A DNA stretch of 64,000 nucleotides from Nitrospira sp. (GCA_024998625.1 JACOEL010000005.1:170185-234184), one strand, 5' to 3'; shown: positions 17,708-26,497, counted from the stretch's first letter. Notes: generated by a model from the sequence alone, not told the origin. Program-made: numbers and translations.

Positions 17708-18535
17708 CTACAAGTTACGTTGACCCGGGAGCGCACAGGTCGGCCCGGCGACGTCGCCGTCTTCAATCAGCTCCGTAATCGTGGGCCGTTCGCCGCACAG
17801 CGGACAATCGGGATTCCGCTTAATGCGGATTTCTCTGAACTGGGTGCGGCGCGCATCAAAATCCAACAGCCGATCGGTCAACGGGCGACCGACGCCGAGG
17901 ATCAGCTTCAGCGCCTCGGTGGCTTGGATGGTCCCGATGATACCGGCCAGCACACCGATGACACCGGCTTCCTGACAGGAGGCGACCAGTCCCTCGGGCG
18001 GCGGCTTCTTAAACACGCAGCGATAACAAGCCGACTTCTTCGGAATAATGGTGGTGACGCGACCATCGAATCGAAGAATTCCGCCATGCACCAGCGGTTT
18101 GCCGGCGAAGAAGCAGGCATCGTTGATGAGGAACTTCGTGGGGAAGTTATCGACGCCGTCGATGACCACATCGTAGTCATTCATGATTTTCAACGCATTG
18201 CTGGCGGTGAGTCGCTCCTCGTACATCACCACGTTCACGTCGGGGTTGAGGGCCTGAATCTTTTCTTTGCCCGAGACGACCTTGGGGCGACCCACGTCCG
18301 GCGTCTGATGAATGACCTGCCGCTGCAGGTTGCTCAGATCCACGACGTCGCTGTCGATGAGCCCGATGGTGCCTATTCCGGCAGCCGCGAGATAGAGTGC
18401 GGCCGGCGAGCCGAGACCCCCTGCGCCGACGATGAGGACCTTCGCCTGCACGATCTTTTTCTGACCTTTACCTCCGACTTCGGGAAGAAGAATATGCCGG
18501 CTGTAGCGGTTGATCTGTGTTTCTGTAAATTCCAT
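17708..18535 (-). CDS. MoeB/ThiF-type E1-like adenylyltransferase, copy 2
   Basis: 275 residues and a close paralogue of the protein at 15035: same start (MEFTE.QI.RYSRHI), same GAGGLGSPAALYLAAAGIG, same CYRC/CPLC zinc cysteines and SCQEAGVIGVLAG. It has a slightly longer C-terminal tail. It should adenylate the C-terminus of one of the two sulfur carriers. Two E1 copies and two carriers suggest pairing by specificity. The gene lies 13 bases upstream of thrC in transcription order. Confidence 0.87.
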   Translation of the reverse strand: MEFTETQINRYSRHILLPEVGGKGQKKIVQAKVLIVGAGGLGSPAALYLAAAGIGTIGLIDSDVVDLSNLQRQVIHQTPDVGRPKVVSGKEKIQALNPDVNVVMYEERLTASNALKIMNDYDVVIDGVDNFPTKFLINDACFFAGKPLVHGGILRFDGRVTTIIPKKSACYRCVFKKPPPEGLVASCQEAGVIGVLAGIIGTIQATEALKLILGVGRPLTDRLLDFDARRTQFREIRIKRNPDCPLCGERPTITELIEDGDVAGPTCALPGQRNL

Positions 18536-18542
18536 GTCCGAC

Positions 18543-18664
18543 GGAGGCTGAAAACCGTCACCAGCGGCGTTCTCGCATCGTTCAGGCCCTCAACGTACCG
18601 CAAGGGTACGCCCTCGGACCTTCACTCGCTGCGGCCTTGCTGGATGACGCTTTTGAGCCTCCTC
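18543..18664. repeat. dispersed palindromic repeat, copy 1
   Basis: About 122 bp. The outer arms GGAGGCTGAAAA and TTTTGAGCCTCC pair, and the centre holds the shared block CAACGTACC/GGTACG. It is the same family as the copies at 18708, 20011, 22688 and 63594. It sits between the second MoeB-like gene and another copy. Confidence 0.75.
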
Positions 18665-18707
18665 TCCCTAGGTAATCTGTACCAAGCTCAGATGTTGAAA
18701 ATCTTCC

Positions 18708-18827
18708 GGATGCTGAAAATGGCCTTCAGCTTCGTTCTCGGCTCGATGAAATCCTCAACGTACCCAGACGGTACGCCTCCGGTTTCCTCTCACCTGCGGC
18801 CTTGCGGAGAGACCATTTTGAGCATCC
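18708..18827. repeat. dispersed palindromic repeat, copy 2
   Basis: About 120 bp, more diverged. The outer arms GGATGCTGAAAATGG and CCATTTTGAGCATCC pair. The centre is TCAACGTACC followed by GGTACGCC. It lies between copy 1 and the 3' end of the cysteine synthase gene. The 317-base gap 18536-18852 is filled by these two copies and holds no gene. Confidence 0.75.
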
Positions 18828-18852
18828 CCGCTCAAAAACTCATTGCAAATGG

Positions 18853-19782
18853 TCAAATGTTGAAATACTTTTCGATGCTGATGTACCGCTCGCCGGTGTC
18901 GCAGAGAATGGTGACGACGTTTTTCCCCGGTCCAAGCTCTTCGGCGATCTTTTGTGTGGCGAAGACGTTGGCACCGGCGGAGATGCCGACCAGCAGCCCT
19001 TCTTTCTTCGCGAGCAGCTTCGCCGTCTGATATGCTTCATCGTCGGTCACGGTCACCACGCGATCAAGCAACGTCCGGTTCAGTACTTTCGGGACGAACC
19101 CGGCGCCGATGCCCTGGATCTTGTGAGGCCCGGGATCTCCGCCCGACAACACGGGCGAACCGGCTGGTTCGACGGCTACGATCTTCGCGTCCGGATTTCG
19201 TTGGCGGATCACCTCGCCGCAGCCTGTGATGGTGCCGCCGGTGCCGACCGCAGCCACGAAGGCATCCACGCGTCCGTCCAGCGCACTCACAATTTCCGGG
19301 CCGGTTGTTTTCCGGTGCATATCCGGATTGGCCGGGTTGGAGAACTGGTCGGGCATATAATACGAGGGATTCTGCGCGACGATGCTCTCCGCTTCCTTAA
19401 TCGAGCCCTTCATCCCTTCCCACGCCGCTGTGAGCACCAGCTGTGCTCCATAAGACGACAGGAGGCTGGCCCGTTCCATGCTCATGCTTTCGGGCATCAC
19501 CAAAATGAGCTTATATCCCCGTACCGCCGCCACCAGCGCCAGGCCGATGCCGGTATTGCCGCTGGTCGGTTCGACGATGGTGCCGCCCGGCTTCAGTTTG
19601 CCGAGGCGTTCGGCCTCGTTGATCATGTTCAGGCAGATGCGGTCCTTGATGCTGCCGCCAGGATTGAACGACTCCACCTTGGCGTAGATCGTGGCGCCGC
19701 CCGGCTTGCTCAGGCGGTTGAGGCGAACCAGCGGGGTTCCGCCGATCAGCTCGGTGATATCTGCATGGGCCTTGACGGTCAC
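18853..19782 (-). CDS. cysK: cysteine synthase (CysK/CysM family)
   Basis: 309 residues from GTG at 19782, which overlaps the stop of the sulfur carrier upstream. PLP lysine K46 lies in GGSIKDRI, the substrate loop TSGNTGIGLA follows, and GTGGTITG is the PLP phosphate-binding loop. The family makes cysteine from O-acetylserine and sulfide; CysM-type relatives take O-phosphoserine and a CysO thiocarboxylate. Context favours the carrier-dependent reaction, but subtype cannot be fixed by eye. Confidence 0.88.
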   Translation of the reverse strand: MTVKAHADITELIGGTPLVRLNRLSKPGGATIYAKVESFNPGGSIKDRICLNMINEAERLGKLKPGGTIVEPTSGNTGIGLALVAAVRGYKLILVMPESMSMERASLLSSYGAQLVLTAAWEGMKGSIKEAESIVAQNPSYYMPDQFSNPANPDMHRKTTGPEIVSALDGRVDAFVAAVGTGGTITGCGEVIRQRNPDAKIVAVEPAGSPVLSGGDPGPHKIQGIGAGFVPKVLNRTLLDRVVTVTDDEAYQTAKLLAKKEGLLVGISAGANVFATQKIAEELGPGKNVVTILCDTGERYISIEKYFNI

Positions 19783-19979
19783 CGGCCACCGCCCATGTAG
19801 AACAGAAACTCCACATGATCGCCGTCTTTCAGCTGGGTGGTTTCGAGGTGTGTCCGTTCGAGCATGGTGTCATTCACTTCGACTGCCACCATTTGGGGTT
19901 CAATGCTCTTGGCTTTCAAGAGATCCAGCACGCTGCCCCCTGCGATCTCTTCGGACTTGCCGTTGATCATGACCTGCAT
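19779..19979 (-). CDS. ThiS/MoaD-type sulfur carrier with extended C-terminus
   Basis: 66 residues with start ATG at 19979. ThiS-like features include INGKSEEI, AVEVNDTMLERTHLETTQLKDGDHVEF and a C-terminus MGGGR. Mature sulfur carriers end in Gly-Gly, so the trailing residues imply processing, and the JAMM protease gene lies 5 kb away in the same cluster. The stop overlaps the GTG of the cysteine synthase gene, which argues that this carrier serves that enzyme. Confidence 0.8.
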   Translation of the reverse strand: MQVMINGKSEEIAGGSVLDLLKAKSIEPQMVAVEVNDTMLERTHLETTQLKDGDHVEFLFYMGGGR

Positions 19980-20010
19980 ATCTGCTCCTGAGAAGGTAAG
20001 AGTCTGAGAA

Positions 20011-20129
20011 GATACTGAAAATGTCCGCCAGCGGCGTTCTCGCATCTCTCTGGTCCTCAACGTACCGCAAGGGTACGCCTCGTCCCTTCGTTCGCTGCGG
20101 CCTTGCTGGACGGCCATTTTGAGCATCCT
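20011..20129. repeat. dispersed palindromic repeat, copy 3
   Basis: About 119 bp. Left arm GATACTGAAAATG, right arm CATTTTGAGCATCC, central block CAACGTACCGCAAGGGTACG. It lies just upstream of the ThiS-like gene and shares its interior with copies 1 and 4. Confidence 0.78.
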
Positions 20130-20374
20130 GTCAAAAGGGATTCTTGTTGCGCCTTACGTGTAGGTGCTCGGTGTTTCGATGAGCTCACAGTGATTTTCTG
20201 CAAACTGCTAAATAATTTCAAGACGTTAGCAAACGCGTTCTTGTTTTGTCAAGGCAACAGACCTCGATGGGTCGATGTGGCGGAGGCTGCTGCGGAGTCG
20301 CACTGGGCAGGCGGCCGCTTTCTTGACTTTCACCATGCCTAGCTTACAGTATGCGCCGGTCTGGAGGGTAGGGT
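20130..20374. other. intergenic remainder, no gene seen
   Basis: Between repeat copy 3 and the gene at 20375 I see no convincing coding sequence. The short open frames here lack a ribosome binding site. The stretch TGCTAAATAATTTCAAGACG is noticeably AT-richer than its surroundings and may hold promoter elements for the flanking genes. Confidence 0.4.
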
Positions 20375-20752
20375 ATGTGGAAGAAAAATTTCTTGTTTCG
20401 TGCGCATGAGGCAGCTCCGCTGAAAGAGTCGGAGAACGAGCTGTTTCATGATGCGGAACCGGCCTTGGACAGCGCCGGGTTGCAGATGGAAAAATTTTTG
20501 TCGGTCTGGGTGCAGGGGGAAGGGGAGGACGACAGTCCCTCCATATACACGAACATCTATGTGCGGACCGCGACACTCGATTTTCGTACGCGCGCCGGTT
20601 TTCTCCAACCCTTGCAGGGCCGGTCGCATCAGATCAAACAGATGTTGACGCCGGAGCAGAAGGGCTTTTTGCGCGAGTGGTTGTCGAAAGCGTCTCCGCA
20701 AGCCTGGGAGGAATCGGATGACCATTTTCGAACCCTCTTTGATATAGACTGA
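20375..20752 (+). CDS. conserved-looking hypothetical protein
   Basis: 125 residues. GAGGGTAGGGT precedes the ATG. The sequence is acidic with no signal peptide or membrane segment; notable stretches are FLSVWVQGEGEDDSPS and LTPEQKGFLREWL. No family is recognised. It is followed after 17 bases by a PLD-like gene on the same strand. Confidence 0.5.
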   Translation: MWKKNFLFRAHEAAPLKESENELFHDAEPALDSAGLQMEKFLSVWVQGEGEDDSPSIYTNIYVRTATLDFRTRAGFLQPLQGRSHQIKQMLTPEQKGFLREWLSKASPQAWEESDDHFRTLFDID

Positions 20753-20769
20753 TCGGTTCACGTCTCTGC

Positions 20770-21315
20770 ATGCACTTGACTATTTCCTCTTACCTGATTG
20801 TCTGGGCCGTCGTGGGCCTGGTTTCGCTGACGCAGAATCCTGTCTGTGCCTCCGCCACGATTGATGTCTACTATGCGCCGGAGGATCAGCCCATCGATCG
20901 GGTGGTCGGTCTCTACGCCCATGCGACACGGTACATCTATGTGTCCGTCTATGCGTTGACGGCGCCGTCGGTGGTGAAAGCACTGGTGGAGGCGAAACGC
21001 CGGGGCGTGGATGTCCGGGTGATCACTGATCGCGAACGTCTCAACGATCCGAAGCAGCACAGCGCCGTGAATACATTACGGTTGGCAGGCGTGCCCATCA
21101 GGATCAACCGGCATGAGGCATTGATGCACCTGAAGCAGGTCGTGATCGATGATGCCATCAATACGTCCGGCTCAGCCAATCATACGACGAGCGGGAACCG
21201 GTACAATGACGAACGACTCGATGTCATCAGCGATGCGCGATTGACCGCGAAGGCCCGTGAGAAGTTTCTGACCATGTGGAACGACCACGAACGGTTTATG
21301 ATCTGGACTCAGTAG
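20770..21315 (+). CDS. secreted phospholipase D-like protein (single HKD motif)
   Basis: 181 residues. An N-terminal signal sequence (ISSYLIVWAVVGLV) ends near CASA. The body matches the Nuc-type PLD fold: FYAHATRYI-like first strand, GVDVRVITDRERL, then HLKQVVID with SGSANHT, the H-x-K-x4-D motif completed by a downstream G-S-x-N. One-motif members (Nuc, BfiI type) dimerise to form the active site and hydrolyse phosphodiesters in DNA or lipid. Export suggests a periplasmic nuclease or lipase role. Confidence 0.8.
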   Translation: MHLTISSYLIVWAVVGLVSLTQNPVCASATIDVYYAPEDQPIDRVVGLYAHATRYIYVSVYALTAPSVVKALVEAKRRGVDVRVITDRERLNDPKQHSAVNTLRLAGVPIRINRHEALMHLKQVVIDDAINTSGSANHTTSGNRYNDERLDVISDARLTAKAREKFLTMWNDHERFMIWTQ

Positions 21316-21327
21316 GACGAGCCGCAC

Positions 21328-22605
21328 ATGGGCCGCGCAATGATCGAGACAGAGGTGGCGATTGTCGGGGCGGGCGGCGGCGGCGCCGTATTGGCCTTGA
21401 TGCTTGCGCAACAGGGCGTGCGGTCGCTGGTGCTGGAGCGGGCCGCCGGGCCGCCGCAGGGATTGCGGGGCGAGATCCTGCAGCCGAACGGGCAGCGCGT
21501 GCTTGACCGCCTCGGATTATTGGACAAGCTTCCTGTCCACGCGGTGCGGTCGGTCAGGCGATTCAACTTTTGCCGGGCGGGCGGTGAACGGCTCTGCACG
21601 GTGGACTATGGCGACTTGCCGGCTCCCTACAATCGTGCCCTGGTGACGCTGCCGAACGTGGCGCACCATGCCATCCTCGATGCGCTGGAACAACAGAATC
21701 CCGGCGCGCTCTGGTACGACGCGACCTTTACGGGCCTCCGGTTCGACGGGTCGCGGGTGATCGGTTTGCAGGCGACACGTCACGGGGAACCGGTCGATAT
21801 TTCTGCACGGCTGGTCGTCGGCGCCGACGGCGCGTTTTCCAAGGTACGCGAGTCCCTCGGCATTACCGCCCAACTCCATCGGTATCCCGAAAGTTATCTC
21901 ATCGCCATCCTCAAGGCGCCGCCCGATTTCGACGAGGCGCGGTATCTGGTGGGTAAACGCGAAATCCTGGGCTTGTTTCCCGCCGCCGGGCAGCAGGTCT
22001 ACGCGTTCTATATGATCAAGGCCGGATCCTATGAGGCGGTCAAAGCCCAGGGGCTTGAAGCGCTGCGGAGGGCTTGGGTCAGGATCGACCCCGGCATGGA
22101 AGGGATCGTACAAGGACTGATCGACTGGAGCCAGACGGGGTACATGCCGACCGGACGCGTGAAAACCGATCGATGGGTGGCGGACGGCGCCTTGCTCATC
22201 GGGGATGCGGCCCACGCCATGAACCCGCATGCGTCTCAAGGGCGAATGCAGGCGATGGTGGATGCGGTTGTCGTGGCGGACCTCATTCCAGGTTGGTTGA
22301 AGAAGAACGATTTCTCTGCTGAATCGTTGCGCGCATTCGAGGTAGCCCGACGGCCACATGTGATGATGCTGCAGCGGCTGGCCGATGAGCAATGTCGATT
22401 CTGGAATACCGGCAATCCGCTGGTGGCCTATGTACGGGATCGAGTGTTCCGGACGCTCGATCGGAATGCCAGGCTGCGCAACCGTGTGCTCTCGACCACG
22501 GCCGGATTGCGAAGCCGACCGCCGTTTTCGTTGTTGGATCGGGTCATGGCCGCCGGGTTGTTGCCCGATCCGCGCGCGGACCTACACATACATGATCACA
22601 CATGA
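21328..22605 (+). CDS. FAD-dependent monooxygenase (UbiH/PHBH-like)
   Basis: 425 residues. An N-terminal Rossmann motif (VAIVGAGGGGAVLALML), the DG motif GADGAFSKVRES and the FAD ribose-binding motif LIGDAAHAMNPHASQG are all present, defining a group A flavoprotein hydroxylase. Substrates of relatives include ubiquinone precursors, phenols and geranylgeranyl groups; none can be assigned here. An in-frame ATG at 21340 is an alternative start. It begins 12 bases after the PLD-like gene. Confidence 0.82.
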   Translation: MGRAMIETEVAIVGAGGGGAVLALMLAQQGVRSLVLERAAGPPQGLRGEILQPNGQRVLDRLGLLDKLPVHAVRSVRRFNFCRAGGERLCTVDYGDLPAPYNRALVTLPNVAHHAILDALEQQNPGALWYDATFTGLRFDGSRVIGLQATRHGEPVDISARLVVGADGAFSKVRESLGITAQLHRYPESYLIAILKAPPDFDEARYLVGKREILGLFPAAGQQVYAFYMIKAGSYEAVKAQGLEALRRAWVRIDPGMEGIVQGLIDWSQTGYMPTGRVKTDRWVADGALLIGDAAHAMNPHASQGRMQAMVDAVVVADLIPGWLKKNDFSAESLRAFEVARRPHVMMLQRLADEQCRFWNTGNPLVAYVRDRVFRTLDRNARLRNRVLSTTAGLRSRPPFSLLDRVMAAGLLPDPRADLHIHDHT

Positions 22606-22687
22606 CTTGTAGGGGCGTTTCTGATTGGAGTGAACGAGTCAGTGTGTTCCATTGAATTGAAATGTTCGTTGAGAGTGAACAGTCAGC

Positions 22688-22814
22688 AGGATGCTCAAAA
22701 TGGCCGTCCAGCAAGGCCGCAGCGAACGAAGGGCCGAAGGGGCCGTACCCTTGGGGTACGTTGAGGGTCTGAACGAGGCGAGAACGCCGCTGGAGGGCTT
22801 TTTCAGCATCCTGC
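22688..22814. repeat. dispersed palindromic repeat, copy 4 (inverted orientation)
   Basis: About 127 bp. CAGGATGCTCAAAATGG at the left pairs with TTTTCAGCATCCTG at the right, and GTACCCTTGGGGTACGTTG is at the centre. It is the reverse-complement orientation relative to copies 1-3. Open frames across it give arginine/serine-rich nonsense shared with the other copies. Confidence 0.78.
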
Positions 22815-22836
22815 CCCAACCACGACAGAGGTGTTT

Positions 22837-23595
22837 GTGACACAACCGACCGCACTCGATATTCCCTCCGAGGTTCAGCAACTACTCAAGCGATACGTGA
22901 AGGAAACCACCGCGTTGCTCGGTTCGCAGCTGGAAGGCATTCTGCTCTACGGCAGTGCCGTGGGCGGGGAATTCCTGCCCGGCCGCTCGAACTTGAATCT
23001 TTTGCTCTTGCTGGCAGGATACGAGCGCGAGGGACTGAAGCGGTATGCCAAGTCGCATAAGCGTTGGAGCCGCGAACAATTCGTGGTGCCGCTCCTGGTG
23101 ACGGAGGCCGAACTCACGCGGCCGGGCACTGTCTTCCCCCTCGAGTACCTGGAAATTCAGGAACAACATCGCGTGCTCTGGGGGCGGGATCCGTTCATCG
23201 GCATGCACATCGACCGGACGCATTTGGCCTATCAAGTGCAGCAGGGCATTCAAGGGAACCTGGTGCGTCTGCGGCAGCGATATATCGAAGGCGGCGGCAC
23301 GGAAGAAGCGATGACCATGTTGTTGCCGCTCTCGCTGACCGCGTTGCTGCCCTGCTTGCGCGGGTTGCAACGGATTGCCGGACAGCCGGCCTTGTTCCAG
23401 TCGGATGCGTTGCTCGCCGGGATTCGCACGTTGACGGGACTCGATCTCGCCGGACTGACCGATGTGTTGGAGCTGAAGCGGGGCATTATTTCTCCGGGTC
23501 CGGTGGAGGTGCCACGGTTGTTTGAACGGTATGCGGCAAATCTCGACGCATTGATCGCGCTGATCCGCCCAGATGGAACGGTGGCGCCGCGATGA
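22837..23595 (+). CDS. nucleotidyltransferase-fold protein, catalytic aspartates replaced
   Basis: 252 residues from GTG at 22837 behind AGAGG; an upstream GTG is possible. Residues about 35-60 show the nucleotidyltransferase signature: GILLYGSAVGGEF followed by SNLNLLLLL. The usual G-S-x(n)-D-x-D becomes N-L-N, so catalysis is doubtful. The rest is helical. The stop overlaps the ATG of the TPM-domain gene (ATGA), so the two are coupled. The substrate or partner is unknown. Confidence 0.65.
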   Translation: MTQPTALDIPSEVQQLLKRYVKETTALLGSQLEGILLYGSAVGGEFLPGRSNLNLLLLLAGYEREGLKRYAKSHKRWSREQFVVPLLVTEAELTRPGTVFPLEYLEIQEQHRVLWGRDPFIGMHIDRTHLAYQVQQGIQGNLVRLRQRYIEGGGTEEAMTMLLPLSLTALLPCLRGLQRIAGQPALFQSDALLAGIRTLTGLDLAGLTDVLELKRGIISPGPVEVPRLFERYAANLDALIALIRPDGTVAPR

Positions 23596-24329
23596 GCCGT
23601 CGATCCAGGATCACCATCGGTTCCATTGTGGGGTTGGGCTTTCTTCTGCTGTTGGTCGCAGTGCCGGTCGGATTTGCCCGTGAGCCCGTGCCTTCCTATG
23701 ACCCGCAGGGGTATGTGAGTGACCATGCCGGGGTGATCGATGCCGAGTGGCGCGCGCGAATCCGATCGGTCTGCCAGGATCTTGAACGGAAGACCGGGGT
23801 CGAAATGGTGGTCGTCACCGTGCCCACGCTGAAACCCTATGGTTCGGCCAACGACTACGCGGTTGGTCTCTACCAGAAATGGGGCATCGGTTCGGCCCAA
23901 AATGAGCATGGGGTGCTGGTGTTTCTGTCTGTGCAGGAGCGGCAGGCGGCCGTCACTATGGGAAGACGGATGCTGCCGGTGATGGGCGGGAACGTCGTCG
24001 GGAAGGTTGGGCATGAATATCTTGATCCCGCCATCAAGAACGGCCACTTCGGCGAAGGGCTTTATCGCACGGTCGTGGGATTGGCGTCGGTCTCACAGGA
24101 CATTCGTGTGTCCAACGTGCAGAAGGCGCACTTCCGCGGACTCGGCTTCTGGATCACCATCACCACGGCCAGCGGCGCATTGTGGTTTCTCTGGTGGCTC
24201 AGCCGGCCCGATCTGCGCCATCCCTATGGGCGCCTGCGGCGCGGTGAATATTGGGGGAGCGGCCAGGGCGGTTTCGGCGGGAACTTCGGCGGCCATGGCG
24301 GAGGGATGAGCGGGGAGGGGTGGAAGTAG
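23592..24329 (+). CDS. TPM-domain membrane protein (YgcG-like)
   Basis: 245 residues. An N-terminal signal or anchor helix (IGSIVGLGFLLLLVAVPVGFA) is followed by a TPM domain at about residues 35-165: YVSDHAGVIDAEWRARI, GVEMVVVTVPTL, WGIGSAQNEHGVLVFLS, then VTMGRRMLPVMGG. A second membrane helix lies near 180-200 and the tail is glycine-rich (GQGGFGGNFGGHGGGM), which is typical of the family. TPM proteins are linked to membrane-associated phosphatase or photosystem-repair functions. It is coupled to the gene before it. Confidence 0.82.
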   Translation: MSRRSRITIGSIVGLGFLLLLVAVPVGFAREPVPSYDPQGYVSDHAGVIDAEWRARIRSVCQDLERKTGVEMVVVTVPTLKPYGSANDYAVGLYQKWGIGSAQNEHGVLVFLSVQERQAAVTMGRRMLPVMGGNVVGKVGHEYLDPAIKNGHFGEGLYRTVVGLASVSQDIRVSNVQKAHFRGLGFWITITTASGALWFLWWLSRPDLRHPYGRLRRGEYWGSGQGGFGGNFGGHGGGMSGEGWK

Positions 24330-24334
24330 GGGCG

Positions 24335-24427
24335 AGGATGGGCTGATGGGTCCTCTTGCTCGCGGAACGCGCACGCTGGGAAAGTGCTCGTCCGACGCGC
24401 GCAGTCGAGGACCCACCAGCCCACCCT
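24335..24427. terminator. long inverted repeat after the TPM gene
   Basis: GGATGGGCTGATGGGTCCTC at 24336-24355 pairs with the arm at 24407-24426 at 18 of 20 positions. The 51-base loop contains smaller GCG-rich pairings. It begins 6 bases after the stop codon and is placed like a terminator, but no T-tract follows, so a mobile or structured element is an alternative. Confidence 0.5.
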
Positions 24428-24509
24428 CCTGGTTCAGCGGTGGTGGAAAGAGGAAAAGGGTGGCCCGTTAGTCTCCTGGAAGACACGGCTGGCTCACCCT
24501 GAGTGAGGG

Positions 24510-25480
<971 letters not shown>

Positions 25481-25491
<11 letters not shown>

Positions 25492-25749
25492 GACGCTTCC
25501 TTTCTCCCGCGGTCGCTAGACGGGCACTCATGTTCGCACTGCAGTTCCTCGATCGGTATGGGCTACGACAAGAAGACGGCCGCGAGTAGAATAGTCAATC
25601 GTCAGATATCGTCGTTCGCTGACCGAGTGATCGACATCGTCCACTGTTGCCGCCAGCGGATCGTAGAAGACTGTCACTGCCTCATCGAATGAGATTCGGT
25701 GTTTCTGGAGATTTCGCCTGGCTTTGCGCCGATCCCACTCAAATTCCAC
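25481..25749 (-). pseudogene. brnT: BrnT-family toxin with a one-base frameshift
   Basis: The open frame 25528-25749 encodes 73 residues: MEFEWDRRKARRNLQKHRISF, then FYDPLAATVDDVDHS, RRYLTIDYS and LLVVAHTDRG, the BrnT (DUF497) core. It stops after VRT. The -1 frame continues directly with SARLATAGERKRHET, the usual BrnT C-terminus, and ends at TAA 25481-25483 inside the start of the next gene. The full span is 269 bases, one short of a whole number of codons, so a single base is missing near 25530. The toxin is probably inactive unless this is a sequencing error. Confidence 0.72.
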
Positions 25750-25808
25750 GCCGTCATTCTAAAGAACGTACCAGAATCTATCTATGCAGGAGATGGAAAT
25801 GCTGCTTT

Positions 25809-26195
25809 TTACCCCTGCAATTGCGCCATCATTGTGGCTGGATCCCAGTAGCCCCACATGGTTTGGATTTTTCCTTCCTGGTTGATCTCGAATACATCGA
25901 TGCCTTCAAAGGTGACTTGCCTGCCGTTCTTGCCGGTGCCATGCCCCGTGAACTTCACCGCGACCCGGTTGCCGGACTGGAAGACATGGTCCTCTACCAT
26001 AGCGATGGTTTGAAAAGCTCCGAGGACATTGACCAGAAATTGCCGTAGTGCCGCATGGCCCTTGAGAGGCGTGGGCGCTCCCGGTTCATAACTGGTTCCC
26101 TGTTCCGCAAAGCAGGCGACCCAGGCGTCTGGGTCCATTTCCCCGATTGTCGCGAAATATTGGCCCACAACTGCCGGAATGTTCTCGCCTGCCAT
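25809..26195 (-). CDS. SnoaL-like / NTF2-fold protein
   Basis: 128 residues. AAAGGAG precedes the ATG. Composition and patterns (YFATIGEMDPDAWVACFAE, GHAALRQFLVN, VAVKFTGHGTGKNGRQVTFEG, FEINQEGKI) match the SnoaL-like NTF2 superfamily, small cone-shaped proteins that bind hydrophobic substrates and include isomerases and cyclases. No specific function follows. It is the last gene of the minus-strand block before a gap. Confidence 0.75.
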   Translation of the reverse strand: MAGENIPAVVGQYFATIGEMDPDAWVACFAEQGTSYEPGAPTPLKGHAALRQFLVNVLGAFQTIAMVEDHVFQSGNRVAVKFTGHGTGKNGRQVTFEGIDVFEINQEGKIQTMWGYWDPATMMAQLQG

Positions 26196-26497
26196 GCCTG
26201 ATTCTCCTTTGCATTGAATGGTATGTTGCGCGAAGAGTAATGCCTGATACTCCTGCTGTCAGATGAACTACGGCCGCCGCTCATCTATCGGATTTCTCAT
26301 CCCGACGAAGAAATCCGCTTCCGGGGATGACGCCTATGCTGGTCGTAACACATCGGCATATATGGACTATCTCTTGCTCGCGAATGATCGTGATTGCCCC
26401 TCTGTTGATGAGCAGGATAGTAAACCGACATTCCGGAAGCGAATTCTTTGAGAGGCCGTGGGCGAGATGAATGGCGAAGGCGTTGAACGTTCTGCTG
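26196..26497. other. intergenic stretch, no gene seen
   Basis: About 300 bases between the SnoaL-like gene and the downstream pseudogene. Open frames here are short, without ribosome binding sites or family features. The region may contain further decayed sequence of the accessory block, but I cannot identify it. Confidence 0.4.

Noticed and set aside
17695..17766. 24-residue extension of threonine synthase
   Set aside because: No ribosome binding site and no similarity to the family; it would also overlap the neighbouring MoeB-like gene's end.
17633..19030. A 465-residue open frame on the plus strand
   Set aside because: It runs opposite to the second MoeB-like gene, into thrC and across two repeats, has no family features, and all real genes here are on the minus strand.
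22639..22881. Small open frames across the repeats, also at 18373-18603 and 63544-63903
   Set aside because: They translate the same repeat into similar Ser/Arg-rich strings (such as LASFRPSTY), which reflects the shared DNA, not protein conservation.
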